Assembly: GCA_024401535.1 (NCBI GenBank)
Contig: JAKSKX010000008.1
Span: forward strand, 31,597 to 95,596
DNA from: Paludibacteraceae bacterium
GTDB lineage: Bacteria; Bacteroidota; Bacteroidia; Bacteroidales; Paludibacteraceae
Direction of reading: 5' to 3'
Length of the DNA stretch: 64,000 bases
The stretch's first letter is position 1; every line of letters starts with the position of its first letter. Shown here in pieces: positions 7,557-16,317 of this stretch. Position numbers and translations under genes: made by a program. The notes under the pieces were generated by a model. That model worked only from the letters and a program-made list of their open reading frames with translations. It was not told where the DNA came from and made no database searches.

Positions 7557-8459
7557 TAAATTTAGATAAGCCTCTTGCATTTCTTCACTTAGAAACGAAT
7601 TTTTTATTAACTCTATCCACTTAGGGTGAGCCTTACGCATATTATAAATCATTTGAAGTGTGATATTTTCATCTATACCCATTGTAGCAGATGCTTTTAG
7701 GAAATCTTGCATTTTAAGATTTGACTTCTTTCCGTTAAGAGAAAGAGCAAGTTCCTCTTTATCTTTAGGATTTGCAATAGCAACATTTAGCAGATCGTAT
7801 GCAGGTGTAAGTTGATAATACTTTTTAGGGCAATATAGAGAGAAGTTCTTCAGGTGCATATCATTGTTGCCAGTGATAAACGAAAAAAGGAGAACTTGCA
7901 TATAGTTTACAAGGTCTAATTTAGGCATAGAGCTATAAGAAGCTATGGCTTTTGCAATTTGTTCGTAAGAACTTTTATATTTGTATTCTGTAGGATGAAG
8001 AGTTAATTGGCAGAAATCTTCCATATCAATCTTTTCGCCCTCCTTTGTACGGTCTATTCGCCTGGTAATATATCCTAAACTTCCGTCTGCAAGACGAATT
8101 AAAGAATGAGGTACTACCTGAATACGAACAGCTTCTGCCATACGCATCGTAAGGTCTTCGTTTTCGGGCAACTCAAGAAAATCGTCTGTTTGTGGTTTAA
8201 AGATAAAGTCACCCCATAATCCTACAATAGTAAGTCGGTTACAACCATCGTGTTTGTGCAAGTTGAGAGATAGCTTAGGTTGAACTCCTGTTAATGTTGT
8301 TTGAGAATGAATAATCTGAGAAGCTAATATATCAAGATCTTCTCTTTTATACTCCATCAATGGAGTTTCCAAAGTACCGAAAAATTTGCGTACACATTTA
8401 GGATGAAAGTCTGTCTGACCTTCTTCTAAATTCTTATAGCAGAATAAACACTTGCACAT
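7521..8459 (-). CDS. hipT: HipT-like kinase toxin (HipA C-terminal type)
   Basis: A 312-residue HipA-family Ser/Thr kinase lacking the usual N-terminal domain, as in tripartite HipBST systems. Motifs in order are a CxxC-HxxC knuckle ('CKCLFC...HPKC'), the Gly-rich/phosphorylation loop 'TLTGVQPKLS', ATP-lysine strand 'FIFKPQ', catalytic loop 'GNNDMHLKNFS' and metal motif 'LTPAYDLLN'. HipA/HipT toxins phosphorylate aminoacyl-tRNA synthetases; the target here is not known. ATG 8459, 5 bases after the hipS stop, is preferred over a start 15 codons upstream inside hipS. Its 3' end overlaps the ptuB remnant on the other strand. Confidence 0.85.
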   Translation of the reverse strand: MCKCLFCYKNLEEGQTDFHPKCVRKFFGTLETPLMEYKREDLDILASQIIHSQTTLTGVQPKLSLNLHKHDGCNRLTIVGLWGDFIFKPQTDDFLELPENEDLTMRMAEAVRIQVVPHSLIRLADGSLGYITRRIDRTKEGEKIDMEDFCQLTLHPTEYKYKSSYEQIAKAIASYSSMPKLDLVNYMQVLLFSFITGNNDMHLKNFSLYCPKKYYQLTPAYDLLNVAIANPKDKEELALSLNGKKSNLKMQDFLKASATMGIDENITLQMIYNMRKAHPKWIELIKNSFLSEEMQEAYLNLLNQRFKKLNLI

Positions 8460-8464
8460 ACTCT

Positions 8465-8782
8465 TTATTGATTTATTGGCACAACACTTATACTTCCGAT
8501 ACAATCCTTACAGCACAACAGTAGTAGTGACATACGGTCGAGTACACTGATGTCCGTATTTCTTAAAACCACATCAAGCAACCATCCTTCAGGTATCAAA
8601 CCATCGAAAAATGGAAACAAAACAGGACTCCTATAAGGTTCTTTTTGTAAAGGAAGAGTAAGGCTTATAGCAACAGAATTAGAACTAAGATAAGTATTAT
8701 CATATTCAAATACATACTCACCTTCATCTTCTGTAAGCAACCCTGCAAAAATACCTTTCCTATAAATCTTTGCCTGCCTCAT
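8465..8782 (-). CDS. hipS: HipS-like protein (separate HipA N-terminal domain)
   Basis: A 105-residue protein equivalent to the N-terminal domain of HipA ('GIFAGLLTEDEGEYVFEY', 'FDGLIPEGWLLD'). In HipBST loci this small protein, rather than HipB, neutralises the kinase. It sits between hipB and hipT, 15 bases from the first and 5 from the second, the known gene order. The frame ends naturally with its own stop rather than by an obvious frameshift into hipT, which favours a true three-gene system over a broken hipA. Confidence 0.8.
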   Translation of the reverse strand: MRQAKIYRKGIFAGLLTEDEGEYVFEYDNTYLSSNSVAISLTLPLQKEPYRSPVLFPFFDGLIPEGWLLDVVLRNTDISVLDRMSLLLLCCKDCIGSISVVPINQ

Positions 8783-8797
8783 AATACTTGATATAGT

Positions 8798-9010
8798 TTA
8801 TATTGACTGATACTTAGGAGTTGCCACAAGTGTATAATTAAACAAGTCAAGTAGCTGATTAACCTTGTCCATACGAAGTGTTGGTTTCCCTTGTTCCAAA
8901 TCTCGTATAAAATTAAGACCTACACCAGATTTCATGGCAAGTTCTTCCTGTGTCAATCCATATTCTTTCCTTAGATTCTTTACCGTTAGAGATAGTTGAG
9001 TTCTTTCCAT
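8798..9010 (-). CDS. hipB: HipB-like Xre repressor
   Basis: A 70-residue Xre/HipB helix-turn-helix protein ('RKEYGLTQEELAMKSGVGLN', 'IRDLEQGKPTLRMDKVNQLL'). First gene of the hipBST operon, it should repress its own promoter. Two TATATCYTATCG boxes lie upstream at 9023-9034 and 9105-9116 and are likely operators. The start is the only ATG in frame at the expected N-terminus. Confidence 0.85.
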   Translation of the reverse strand: MERTQLSLTVKNLRKEYGLTQEELAMKSGVGLNFIRDLEQGKPTLRMDKVNQLLDLFNYTLVATPKYQSI

Positions 9011-9022
9011 ATAGAGTGAAAT

Positions 9023-9116
9023 TATATCCTATCGGACGCAAAGATACAAAAATATTTCTAATTTATATCATATCTACTATAAAATAGCATAAAGTCTAAA
9101 TATTTATATCTTATCG
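9023..9116 (-). promoter_or_regulatory. hipBST promoter and putative HipB operators
   Basis: The -7 box TATCTTTG (minus strand, 9039-9046) is flanked by two near-identical boxes TATATCCTATCG (9023-9034) and TATATCTTATCG (9105-9116). One box lies in the early transcribed region and the other upstream, a layout suited to repression by a dimeric HipB. The -33 element is poor. Confidence 0.55.
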
Positions 9117-9192
9117 AATATAAATTATTCTTCTTGTTTGGTTTAACAACAATAAAAAATTTGATTAAAACTTTATTTTTTCTTTAAGAAAA

Positions 9193-9224
9193 TTTGGAGA
9201 TACCAGAAAAGGGGTGTATTTTTG
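9193..9224 (+). promoter_or_regulatory. Promoter of the effector operon
   Basis: TTTG (9193-9196), 20 bases, TATTTTTG (9217-9224). The leader that follows contains a GCAAAAAC/GTTTTTG hairpin and the recurring TATTACAATTTTAA motif (9264 onward) before ATG 9292. Confidence 0.8.
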
Positions 9225-9291
9225 CTCTCGCAAAAACAACTTATAGGTTTTTGTCGCACAATTATATTACAATTTTAAGAAATAAAGATAT

Positions 9292-9939
9292 ATGGCAGAG
9301 AAGCAATCTCAGCAGGAGGAGAAGAAACAACAGAACTCCTACACACAAGGGAACAAGACTATTACAACCCTATCTGTAATAGAGGGTAATAAGTTGGAGC
9401 GAGTAAGTCTTAACGAAGCTCTAACTCGTTTGTCAGAAATCGTCAAAACCAACGAAGAAAAGATGAACGATGTATTCTCAAAAGCTCAGGACTGGCAGAG
9501 TCGTGAAAAAATGAGCATGAGAACTTTCAAGGTAGATAATCAGGAGGAGAACAAGAGAGAGTTACGCACTATGATTCAAGTGCCTACAACATTCTCTAAA
9601 GAACAGAGAGCTGTTCTCAAAGAGTATGCTAAGCAGTTGGGTGGAACATACACCAACCTAAAAATCCTTACTAAGAAGCCAGATGGCACAATGAAGGAAT
9701 CTTTTCCAGCACAGATCGAGTTCAGCAAAGGCTGTGCCTACTCAGCAGACATCTGTGCCAAAATCATGTTAGGTGGCAAAACAGAAGATATACTGAAGGA
9801 AATTTCTGAAAGGGTTAAGAAGGTTCATGAAAAGCAACAAGCTCAGGCAGAAGCACAAAAGCAGGAGAAGAAGCCAGAGCAGAAGCAGGAGGAGGCTCAA
9901 AAGAAAACTCAGCAGAAGAAAAAAGGTCAATCTATCTAA
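9292..9939 (+). CDS. Small protein carrying the shared C-terminal domain and tail
   Basis: A 215-residue protein made almost entirely of the domain shared with three larger proteins in this window. Its marks are 'NEEKMNDVFSK', 'TTFSKEQRAVLKEYAKQLGG', 'ADICAKIMLGGKTEDILKEI', then a Gln/Glu/Lys-rich linker (about 180-205) and a terminal KKKGQSI. The catalytic domains found in its paralogues are missing, so it may be the minimal form or an adaptor. It is first in a run with the ArdC-like and phosphoribosyltransferase genes, behind a strong promoter. Function unknown; a role as a co-transferred protein is inferred from its tail. Confidence 0.75.
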   Translation: MAEKQSQQEEKKQQNSYTQGNKTITTLSVIEGNKLERVSLNEALTRLSEIVKTNEEKMNDVFSKAQDWQSREKMSMRTFKVDNQEENKRELRTMIQVPTTFSKEQRAVLKEYAKQLGGTYTNLKILTKKPDGTMKESFPAQIEFSKGCAYSADICAKIMLGGKTEDILKEISERVKKVHEKQQAQAEAQKQEKKPEQKQEEAQKKTQQKKKGQSI

Positions 9940-10007
9940 ACTTCATATTTGTTTGACAAAAGAGAGGGAGCGTGCATACACTCCCTTTCCTATTTACACC
10001 TATTTGT

Positions 10008-11465
10008 ATGGCAAAGAAATATTACAAGAACTACGAAAGAGAAAACAGTGCAACTCCAAGAGAGCAATTTCTAAAGGAGTTCACCGATACCCTCATCAAA
10101 AGAATGGAGGAGATTCAAGCCTCTGGCGATAAGTGGAAAAAAGGATGGATGAATGTAGGCATGAAGTCAGCTCGAAGTGTAGATAATCATTTCTATACAG
10201 GAGAAAACAGATGGTATCTGAATTTTGTTGCCTCTATGTGCTACGAAACTAATGTATGGGGAACATTCAATGCGTTGACTTCCCTTAAAGGAGAGAACGA
10301 CGAAAAGATATTGATCAATAAAGGCGAACACGCAAGAACTATATTGAAGCCATACGAAGTTTACTATTTGAAAAAGGATGAAAGGGAAAACAATCCAGAC
10401 AAAAAGAGCTTTATATCAGCTTCTGAATATGAAAAACTGAAGGAGGAAGAAAAGGAGTTATATAAGAAAACTATTGGATTTCAGACTATCAAGGTTTTCA
10501 ATGTCGATCAGACAAATCTTAAAGATGTAAACCCTTCCCTATACAAAAAGTTTGACAACACAAAAGAATTGGATGTTGACTTGACCAATGCATATAAGTT
10601 CAAACCATTGGATGAACTTATGGAAAAACAGACTTGGTTATGTCCTATAAAACAAAAGGCACAAGACAGAGCGTTTTTCCGTCCATCCACACCTGAGATT
10701 GTTGTGCCGACAAAAGAACAGTTCAAGAGTCAGCCAGAGTTCTACTCTACCCTACTTCATGAAATGGCACACTCCACGAAGATAGAAGTTCCCCGTGTTT
10801 GTGGTGGAGGATTTGGATCTCCTGATTATGCGCGTGAAGAACTTGTCGCAGAACTTACAGCTGCCTTTACTGGAACAGATCTTGGAATAACAACAATAAT
10901 TGAGCAGGATAATTCTGCGAACTACCTATCAGCTTGGCTTCAAGCGTTAAAAGAGGACAAGACATATTTGGAGACAATTCTTAGTGATGTAAACGATGCC
11001 TCAAAAATTATAACTGAGCATCTTGAACCGTATATGCCTAAGAAGGAGCAGGAAATCTCTGCAGAACTAAGAACTACAGATGTGGAGCTTGCTGTAGCAA
11101 GAGTATTCTCGGCAGTTAGCCAAATCAATGAGGTTACAGAAAGTATCAACCCAATAGTCATTGAAGAAAAGAATAAGGTTGAACTTTCTAACGAGCTTTC
11201 TCCTAATCAGGTAGAAATCATCAAAAGCTATGCAGAAGCTATGGGTGGCAATTTCAATCCAGGAACAGAAAATGAGAAGCCAAGCATAAGTTTTGACCAA
11301 GGAAGTGCGTTCAGTCCTAAAATCTGTGCAAGCATCATAAAAGGAGAAACAAAGGAAAACATACTTAAAATGGTGCAGGAACAGGTTAAAGCACATGATA
11401 CATCTGTTAAGCAGAATATTAAACCATCCCAAAACAAGCGAGTTAGTAAAGGTCATTCTATATAA
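10008..11465 (+). CDS. ArdC-like antirestriction metallopeptidase with shared C-terminus
   Basis: A 485-residue protein. The N-terminal part matches the ArdC N-domain ('FLKEFTDTLIKRMEEI', 'WKKGWMNVGMKSARSVDN', 'ENRWYLNFVASM'). A zincin metallopeptidase follows, with HEMAH (about residues 251-255) and the downstream glutamate in 'EELVAELTAAF'. The C-terminal 90 residues match the shared domain ('QVEIIKSYAEAMGG', 'PKICASIIKGETKENILKM') and end SKGHSI. ArdC proteins of conjugative plasmids protect incoming DNA from restriction and at least one is transferred to recipients. The start at 10008 (MAKKYY) is chosen over a frame start 12 codons upstream because it begins the conserved region. Third-gene stop to next start is 3 bases. 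Confidence 0.8.
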   Translation: MAKKYYKNYERENSATPREQFLKEFTDTLIKRMEEIQASGDKWKKGWMNVGMKSARSVDNHFYTGENRWYLNFVASMCYETNVWGTFNALTSLKGENDEKILINKGEHARTILKPYEVYYLKKDERENNPDKKSFISASEYEKLKEEEKELYKKTIGFQTIKVFNVDQTNLKDVNPSLYKKFDNTKELDVDLTNAYKFKPLDELMEKQTWLCPIKQKAQDRAFFRPSTPEIVVPTKEQFKSQPEFYSTLLHEMAHSTKIEVPRVCGGGFGSPDYAREELVAELTAAFTGTDLGITTIIEQDNSANYLSAWLQALKEDKTYLETILSDVNDASKIITEHLEPYMPKKEQEISAELRTTDVELAVARVFSAVSQINEVTESINPIVIEEKNKVELSNELSPNQVEIIKSYAEAMGGNFNPGTENEKPSISFDQGSAFSPKICASIIKGETKENILKMVQEQVKAHDTSVKQNIKPSQNKRVSKGHSI

Positions 11466-11468
11466 GCT

Positions 11469-13064
11469 ATGGAAAATATAAACTGGAAAAACCTCGATGA
11501 AAAATACCTCAACGAAGTAGTATCATCTACAAGCATCTACAAGCTAAAGGCTACAGAAAACTACAATGAAGCCAAGAAAAAGGGTGACTCAGATGCTGCA
11601 AAAAAAGTAGTGGAAAGTATCATCAAAGATAACAAAATCTACAAAGAGTTAGGATCTGACAAAAGTGCAATCCTGATACCTGTAATGGAAGAAAAGGGGG
11701 AAAAGACAAACAATCAGTTGCCCATTGCATTAGCCAAAATGTTAGGAGAACTTAATGGATTGAAGGTTAATCTTTCGGTGTATCACAAAAAGGCAAAAAA
11801 ACATACAGATGCTACATGGGCTGACAGGATCCTTTCTCCAGAACCTAAATGGTTCGGTCAGATAGAAAAGGGAAGAAACTATATCTTGGTAGATGATGTT
11901 TTCACATCAGGAAGCACCTTAAATAGTCTAAAGAACTGGATAGAAAATCAAGGAGGAAAGGTTAAAGCCGTAACAACCCTTTCTGCAAGCAGATACGGTA
12001 AAAAGATAGGTATATCCAAAGAACAAGTTGACAAACTTAGAAAGATTGATCATAACGAAACGCAAGGCAGATTAGAGCAACTTTTTAAGCAACACAAATA
12101 CAAAGGGGGCTTCGAGTCGATGACTTACAATGAAGCCTATTTCCTTATCGAGAGCAACAAGCTTAGAGAGAAAGCTATTGTTTATTTAGAAACTCTCTCA
12201 AAGGATCTCTCAAAAGACAAGGCTGAAGAAACAAAACCTCTTTCCATAAATGCTTTGGAAAACAAAATTGAAGAGTTAAAAATACAGGACTGGAAAGATG
12301 CTACAGCAATCTCGATAGAAAAGATTCTGGAAAATGAGAAAAAATTAAATGAAATCTTTTCTCAAAGTGCAGGAAAGAGAAAAGATTTGACTCTACAATC
12401 TGATGGAAATGTGACATCAGTTAGAGTACCCTTCTTCATTAACAAAGAAGCAAGAGAAGTGTTAAAGAGCCATACGGAGGAACTTGGTGGAAAATACGAT
12501 AACATCCGATACAAGGATGAAAGAGGATGGAAAACCGAAGCTCTAATAAGTTTTGACAAATCAGCAAAACTATCTCCAGAAGTTTGTGTTATGATAATCA
12601 AAGGTGCTAAGACAGAGGAAATACTGGGAAAGATAAAAGAAATTGTCGATGCTGAATCTAACAAAAAGAAAAAGGCAGAGACAAAAACGATTAAGGGGGA
12701 AGAGCCGGTAATGCCTAAAGAAATAGATTATTCGCAACAGTATCAAAAATTCAAGGAGAAATATCCTGATGCGTTGTTGCTAATCAGAAACAGAGACTTC
12801 TATGAAGCTGTGCAAGACGATGCAATTAAGGTTTCAGAAGCATTGGGAGTTACTCTTACGCACCAACAAATAAAGAATGGAGAAACAATTAAGATGGCAG
12901 CTTTCCCATTCACAGCACTCGACAACTATCTGCCCAAACTTGTCCGTTGGGGGTATCGAGTAGGAGTCTGTGACGCCCTTGAAACATCTCCAAAGGAACA
13001 AAAACAAGAGCAGCAACAATCTGATCTTCCCAAACAAAGGCAAAAGAAAGGCAAGGGAATATAA
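11469..13064 (+). CDS. Phosphoribosyltransferase and MutS-I fusion with shared domain
   Basis: A 531-residue multidomain protein. The N-terminal half is a type I phosphoribosyltransferase fold with the PRPP loop 'ILVDDVFTSGST' (about residues 138-149). The middle is the shared domain ('NEKKLNEIFSQ', 'REVLKSHTEELGGKY', 'PEVCVMIIKGAKTEEIL'). Near the C-terminus is a MutS domain-I-like module ('EKYPDALLLIRNRDFYEA', 'FPFTALDNYLPKLVRWGYRV'), then a Lys/Gln linker and KKGKGI. Such combinations are known from the so-called polyvalent proteins of phages and conjugative elements, thought to be delivered with DNA. Substrate unknown. It closes the three-gene operon; a weak hairpin lies just past the stop. 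Confidence 0.8.
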   Translation: MENINWKNLDEKYLNEVVSSTSIYKLKATENYNEAKKKGDSDAAKKVVESIIKDNKIYKELGSDKSAILIPVMEEKGEKTNNQLPIALAKMLGELNGLKVNLSVYHKKAKKHTDATWADRILSPEPKWFGQIEKGRNYILVDDVFTSGSTLNSLKNWIENQGGKVKAVTTLSASRYGKKIGISKEQVDKLRKIDHNETQGRLEQLFKQHKYKGGFESMTYNEAYFLIESNKLREKAIVYLETLSKDLSKDKAEETKPLSINALENKIEELKIQDWKDATAISIEKILENEKKLNEIFSQSAGKRKDLTLQSDGNVTSVRVPFFINKEAREVLKSHTEELGGKYDNIRYKDERGWKTEALISFDKSAKLSPEVCVMIIKGAKTEEILGKIKEIVDAESNKKKKAETKTIKGEEPVMPKEIDYSQQYQKFKEKYPDALLLIRNRDFYEAVQDDAIKVSEALGVTLTHQQIKNGETIKMAAFPFTALDNYLPKLVRWGYRVGVCDALETSPKEQKQEQQQSDLPKQRQKKGKGI

Positions 13065-13174
13065 AAATTCTCTTGCTATTAAATTTTTCTTGGAGAAATG
13101 TCATAAAATAAAAAAAATATATTTTATTCTATTAAAATATAAGGAGTTCGTGCAAATAAATAACACTCTAAAAA

Positions 13175-13206
13175 CTTGGTATTTAACGAGATTTTTTGTA
13201 ATTTTG
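13175..13206 (+). promoter_or_regulatory. Promoter of the adhesin operon
   Basis: CTTG (13175-13178), 20 bases, TAATTTTG (13199-13206), about 100 bases before the lipoprotein gene at 13310. Confidence 0.65.
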
Positions 13207-13309
13207 CAGAAGATAAAGTGATAAACATTCTAAACAAAAAAAACAAAATTTATTAAGACAGAAGTGTGTCAATTAACACTTCCAACAATAGAATAATAAC
13301 ATCAAAATA

Positions 13310-14539
13310 ATGAACAGAAAAAAAGTAATATGGCTGTCTGCCATAGTTGTATCACTATCTTCATGTGATACAAGAGATGATTTTTTTCTTGAACATGGCG
13401 AAGCTCCAATCATAGAAATGTCAACTGCAAATGACACTATGAATAGTGAGTTCTGGGATGGAAAAAAATATCGAGTAATCAAGGTATGTGAGGGTAAACC
13501 TGACACTTTGAACTATTCTTTTACAGATCCGTATGGGAAAGAGTGTACTGTAGATTTCAAACTAACAAGTATTCCAGAAGAGAACTATGCCAATAATGTT
13601 TTGGCTGAGGACTTGGTATATTACTTTGGAGCAGAAGTGTGCAAGCCTGAGTTTTCTGTAAAAAGTTTAGCACAGGAAGTCATAGGAATTATAGACAATA
13701 GCAAAATGCCTCTCGACAATTACAAGGAATATGCAACTTCAAGTCTCAAACCTTACTTAAACATCAAGAAAATGGATGGAAAGGTTATATTTGAACTTGA
13801 ACCAGGGAATCCTTCTGAATATAAAAGCAGAGCTTTAGACTACGCTCTCGAAACATCCCGTTTAGCAAGTAAAGGTTACACTTCATTTGATAAGACAGAA
13901 GATGAGGTAAGATCCTCCCAATTCTATTCATATTTTGGGAAAGAAATACCTCTATCCAAAAAGATTTCTGCAAGATATACCCTTACAGTGACAAATAAAA
14001 TAGGAGTAAAGACTGAAGAGTATGTATTGGTCAAGATAAAACCGAACAGCCAACCTGTTCCAAACATAACAGCGACTTGTGTAGATAAGGAGACAAACGA
14101 ATACAAAATATCCGTTAACGCTACAGATCCAGACGGACACAAAATAGTTAAGTATAGCTATGTATTTGATTACAAACCTTACAACATGGCACGCAAAAGG
14201 AAAACAGGAGAGGGCGAAAACATCAAATATGAGCCTTTTGCCACTTACTTTTACTATCCAGGATTTCTTTACTATGATACTTATGTCTATACTAATGGAG
14301 CAATCAGCGATTATAGCAGTAAAGATTCGCCTGAAGGTTCTTTTTATCTATTTACTTTCGGAGTAAGCAATTATCTATTAAAACTTTGGAATGTAGAAGC
14401 AGACTATATTCTTCCAACATCAAGGAAAGAAGTCTTTCATATATTCCAAACGAAGGGAGAACATTCGATATATGTAAGGTGTCAGGATGAATTTGGATTA
14501 TGGAGCGATTATAAAGAAGAGAAAATATATATAGAGTAA
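13310..14539 (+). CDS. Surface lipoprotein with PKD-like C-terminus
   Basis: A 409-residue protein with a lipoprotein signal peptide (MNRKKVIWLSAIVVSLSSC, lipobox LSSC, Cys19). The C-terminal third looks like an Ig/PKD-type fold ('ATDPDGHKIVKYSYVF' and 'GEHSIYVRCQDEFGLWSDY'). It is followed after 2 bases by a TraO-like barrel and then by the giant secreted protein, so it probably belongs to one surface complex. Its position beside a TraO-like gene recalls the TraQ-type lipoproteins at the end of Bacteroides transfer operons, but the sequence similarity is not good enough for me to use that name. Confidence 0.7.
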   Translation: MNRKKVIWLSAIVVSLSSCDTRDDFFLEHGEAPIIEMSTANDTMNSEFWDGKKYRVIKVCEGKPDTLNYSFTDPYGKECTVDFKLTSIPEENYANNVLAEDLVYYFGAEVCKPEFSVKSLAQEVIGIIDNSKMPLDNYKEYATSSLKPYLNIKKMDGKVIFELEPGNPSEYKSRALDYALETSRLASKGYTSFDKTEDEVRSSQFYSYFGKEIPLSKKISARYTLTVTNKIGVKTEEYVLVKIKPNSQPVPNITATCVDKETNEYKISVNATDPDGHKIVKYSYVFDYKPYNMARKRKTGEGENIKYEPFATYFYYPGFLYYDTYVYTNGAISDYSSKDSPEGSFYLFTFGVSNYLLKLWNVEADYILPTSRKEVFHIFQTKGEHSIYVRCQDEFGLWSDYKEEKIYIE

Positions 14540-14541
14540 TT

Positions 14542-15075
14542 ATGAGATATTTACTATCATTTTTGGTTGCCATATTCTCTATAAGTTCTGTATTTGCAGA
14601 ACATGAAAAGATAAGCCTTCTGCATACAAAAGGACAGCAAGCGGTAGGACTAAGATATGGCAAGGGAACGAAAAACAAATTCGACTTAGGAGCTGAATAC
14701 GAGCTATGTTTTAATCAAAGAAGTGCTTTGTTATGCCAAGCTGATTTTGAGAAAGCCTCATTCGGAAACTCCGATTTCACAAATCAGTTCCTAATAGGAG
14801 CAGGTTTAGAAATAATGTGCTTTCATCCTGTAAAATGGATGTTCATAGACCTAAACATTCTTGGGAATGTAGGATATGACAAATGGGAATGTGAAGCATT
14901 GGATGCCCAAAAATCGGGCGTTATCGGTGGTGCTAACATTGGAGCTGCAATAGAGTTCTACCCCATCGAGAAGATAAGTATAGTATTAGGAGGGCAACAA
15001 TATCTATTGTTCGGCAACGGGACAAACTATCTAAAGCCAAACTTCTACGCAGGCATAAGATATGTCTGGAATTAG
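14542..15075 (+). CDS. TraO-like outer-membrane protein
   Basis: A 177-residue protein with a signal peptide ending near 'SSVFA' and alternating amphipathic strands ending in an aromatic C-terminus (YVWN), as expected of a small outer-membrane barrel. It aligns along its length with the TraO of the second operon (50087-50599): both have 'K-G-Q-x-x-x-G-x-R', 'GNVGYD-W-C' and 'Q-LLFG-G--Y-KP'. It is therefore a TraO paralogue separated from the tra1 genes and paired with the lipoprotein and giant adhesin. It may serve the first transfer system or anchor the adhesin. Confidence 0.75.
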   Translation: MRYLLSFLVAIFSISSVFAEHEKISLLHTKGQQAVGLRYGKGTKNKFDLGAEYELCFNQRSALLCQADFEKASFGNSDFTNQFLIGAGLEIMCFHPVKWMFIDLNILGNVGYDKWECEALDAQKSGVIGGANIGAAIEFYPIEKISIVLGGQQYLLFGNGTNYLKPNFYAGIRYVWN

Positions 15076-15112
15076 AACAAGTTTTTTGAATATATTACAA
15101 TTTATTTTTTAT

Positions 15113-16141
15113 ATGGAAAATCTAATTAGATTCCTTGCTATAGTTGTGGCTAATTTGCTGGCTATAATGTCAGCAAATGCTGCTACTTGGGAAAGTTCCC
15201 TTGAATGGAATAAAGGCATAGCACCAACCATCATTGTTGATGCTGATGCAGCAACAAAAGCGGAGTTTAAAAATTCTGCTACAGTAAACATAAAGACTGA
15301 AAAATGTACTTTGAAATGTAGAGGAGACAACGGAGCATTTTGGAGTCGTAGAGAAGTTCAGTCTATTGATTACGAATTTCTTTGGCAATACAGCATAGAG
15401 GGAGAAGATTGGGTAGATATTAAAGCCTTTAAAGGAAATTGGAAAAGTAATTCAAAAGCACCCTCTCCAGAATGGAGTGGAAATCTAAAATTCACAGAAG
15501 AAGCTCAATCTGTAACCTTTAATGGAATAAACATAAACCACACAATTTATACTGACAAAAACTACAACAAATCTGAGATAAAAGTTTATTTTAGACTCGT
15601 GTATTCTCTTGCACTTAATGTGGAGGGAAAAGACAAACACGACAGGTTCCTTAGCGGAGAAGAAGAAACAGAAATAACACTATACAGATGTAGTGCAGGA
15701 ACCCTTGGTATTAGCACAGGAACTTCAATTCCAAAAATAAGTGAAAATATATTTGGAATCTATGACACAAAAGACTACAAGAATAACCATTACATCCATA
15801 TAGTAACTAAAGAGAACTATTTAGGGGATATAGATAGTTTTAAGGTAGTCGATGAAAAAGATAACGAATTTAAATTAGAATCTTCGACAAGAGTATCAGG
15901 TGAATATGATTCCAAAGTAAGGGATATAACATACTTTGAGAAGGTATGCGAAAAGGAAGCTGTTAAGGAATGGGATATAAAGTTTAAAATGGCACAAAAG
16001 AATAACATTTCTTGCTATTCAAACTCACTTACCTTCAAACACTTTAATAAAATTACACTTGGCGAAATAAGAAAATTTGAAGCACAAAAATTTATCTGTG
16101 CATCATCATCGGCTAATTCAAATCGGCTAATTCAAAGATAA
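15113..16141 (+). CDS. Giant T9SS surface protein, N-terminal fragment
   Basis: This is the first 342 codons of a giant secreted protein whose frame is interrupted at a 14-bp tandem duplication (16109-16136). It starts with a clear signal peptide (MENLIRFLAIVVANLLAIMSANA, cleavage after ANA) and has the first Ig-like repeat with the 'LWQYSIEGEDWVDI' signature. ATG 15113 is chosen because the recurring leader motif TATTACAATTTATTTTTTAT lies directly before it and it opens the signal peptide. Removing one repeat unit joins it without further change to the frame that continues to 25182. Confidence 0.85.
   Translation: MENLIRFLAIVVANLLAIMSANAATWESSLEWNKGIAPTIIVDADAATKAEFKNSATVNIKTEKCTLKCRGDNGAFWSRREVQSIDYEFLWQYSIEGEDWVDIKAFKGNWKSNSKAPSPEWSGNLKFTEEAQSVTFNGININHTIYTDKNYNKSEIKVYFRLVYSLALNVEGKDKHDRFLSGEEETEITLYRCSAGTLGISTGTSIPKISENIFGIYDTKDYKNNHYIHIVTKENYLGDIDSFKVVDEKDNEFKLESSTRVSGEYDSKVRDITYFEKVCEKEAVKEWDIKFKMAQKNNISCYSNSLTFKHFNKITLGEIRKFEAQKFICASSSANSNRLIQR
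16109..16136 (+). repeat. 14-bp tandem duplication causing frameshift
   Basis: TCGGCTAATTCAAA is present twice in tandem (16109-16122 and 16123-16136). Fourteen is not a multiple of three, so the second copy shifts the frame and the N-terminal fragment stops at 16141. With one copy the frame runs on through 'CASSSANSKIKLDGALIN' into the rest of the adhesin. Confidence 0.95.
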
Positions 16142-16317
16142 AACTTGATGGAGCTTTAATAAATCAAACAGATACTGCAGGGTATGGAATAAAATACAAA
16201 TGGGAAATATCTGTTGACAATCAAAGTTGGGCAGATATTCCTGTAAATAACCTTTCCTTACTGGGTTCATCACTTGAAATATCAAGTAAATTTATATCCA
16301 ACTATAAAGGATACGAT

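Noticed and set aside
8465-8504. HipS and HipT considered as one hipA gene broken by a frameshift
   Set aside because: The two frames have separate stop and start codons 5 bases apart in the known HipBST order and both match full-length family members.
11067-11456. 129-codon antisense frame within the ArdC-like gene
   Set aside because: The plus-strand gene has a catalytic HEMAH motif and the shared module; the antisense frame has no recognisable features.
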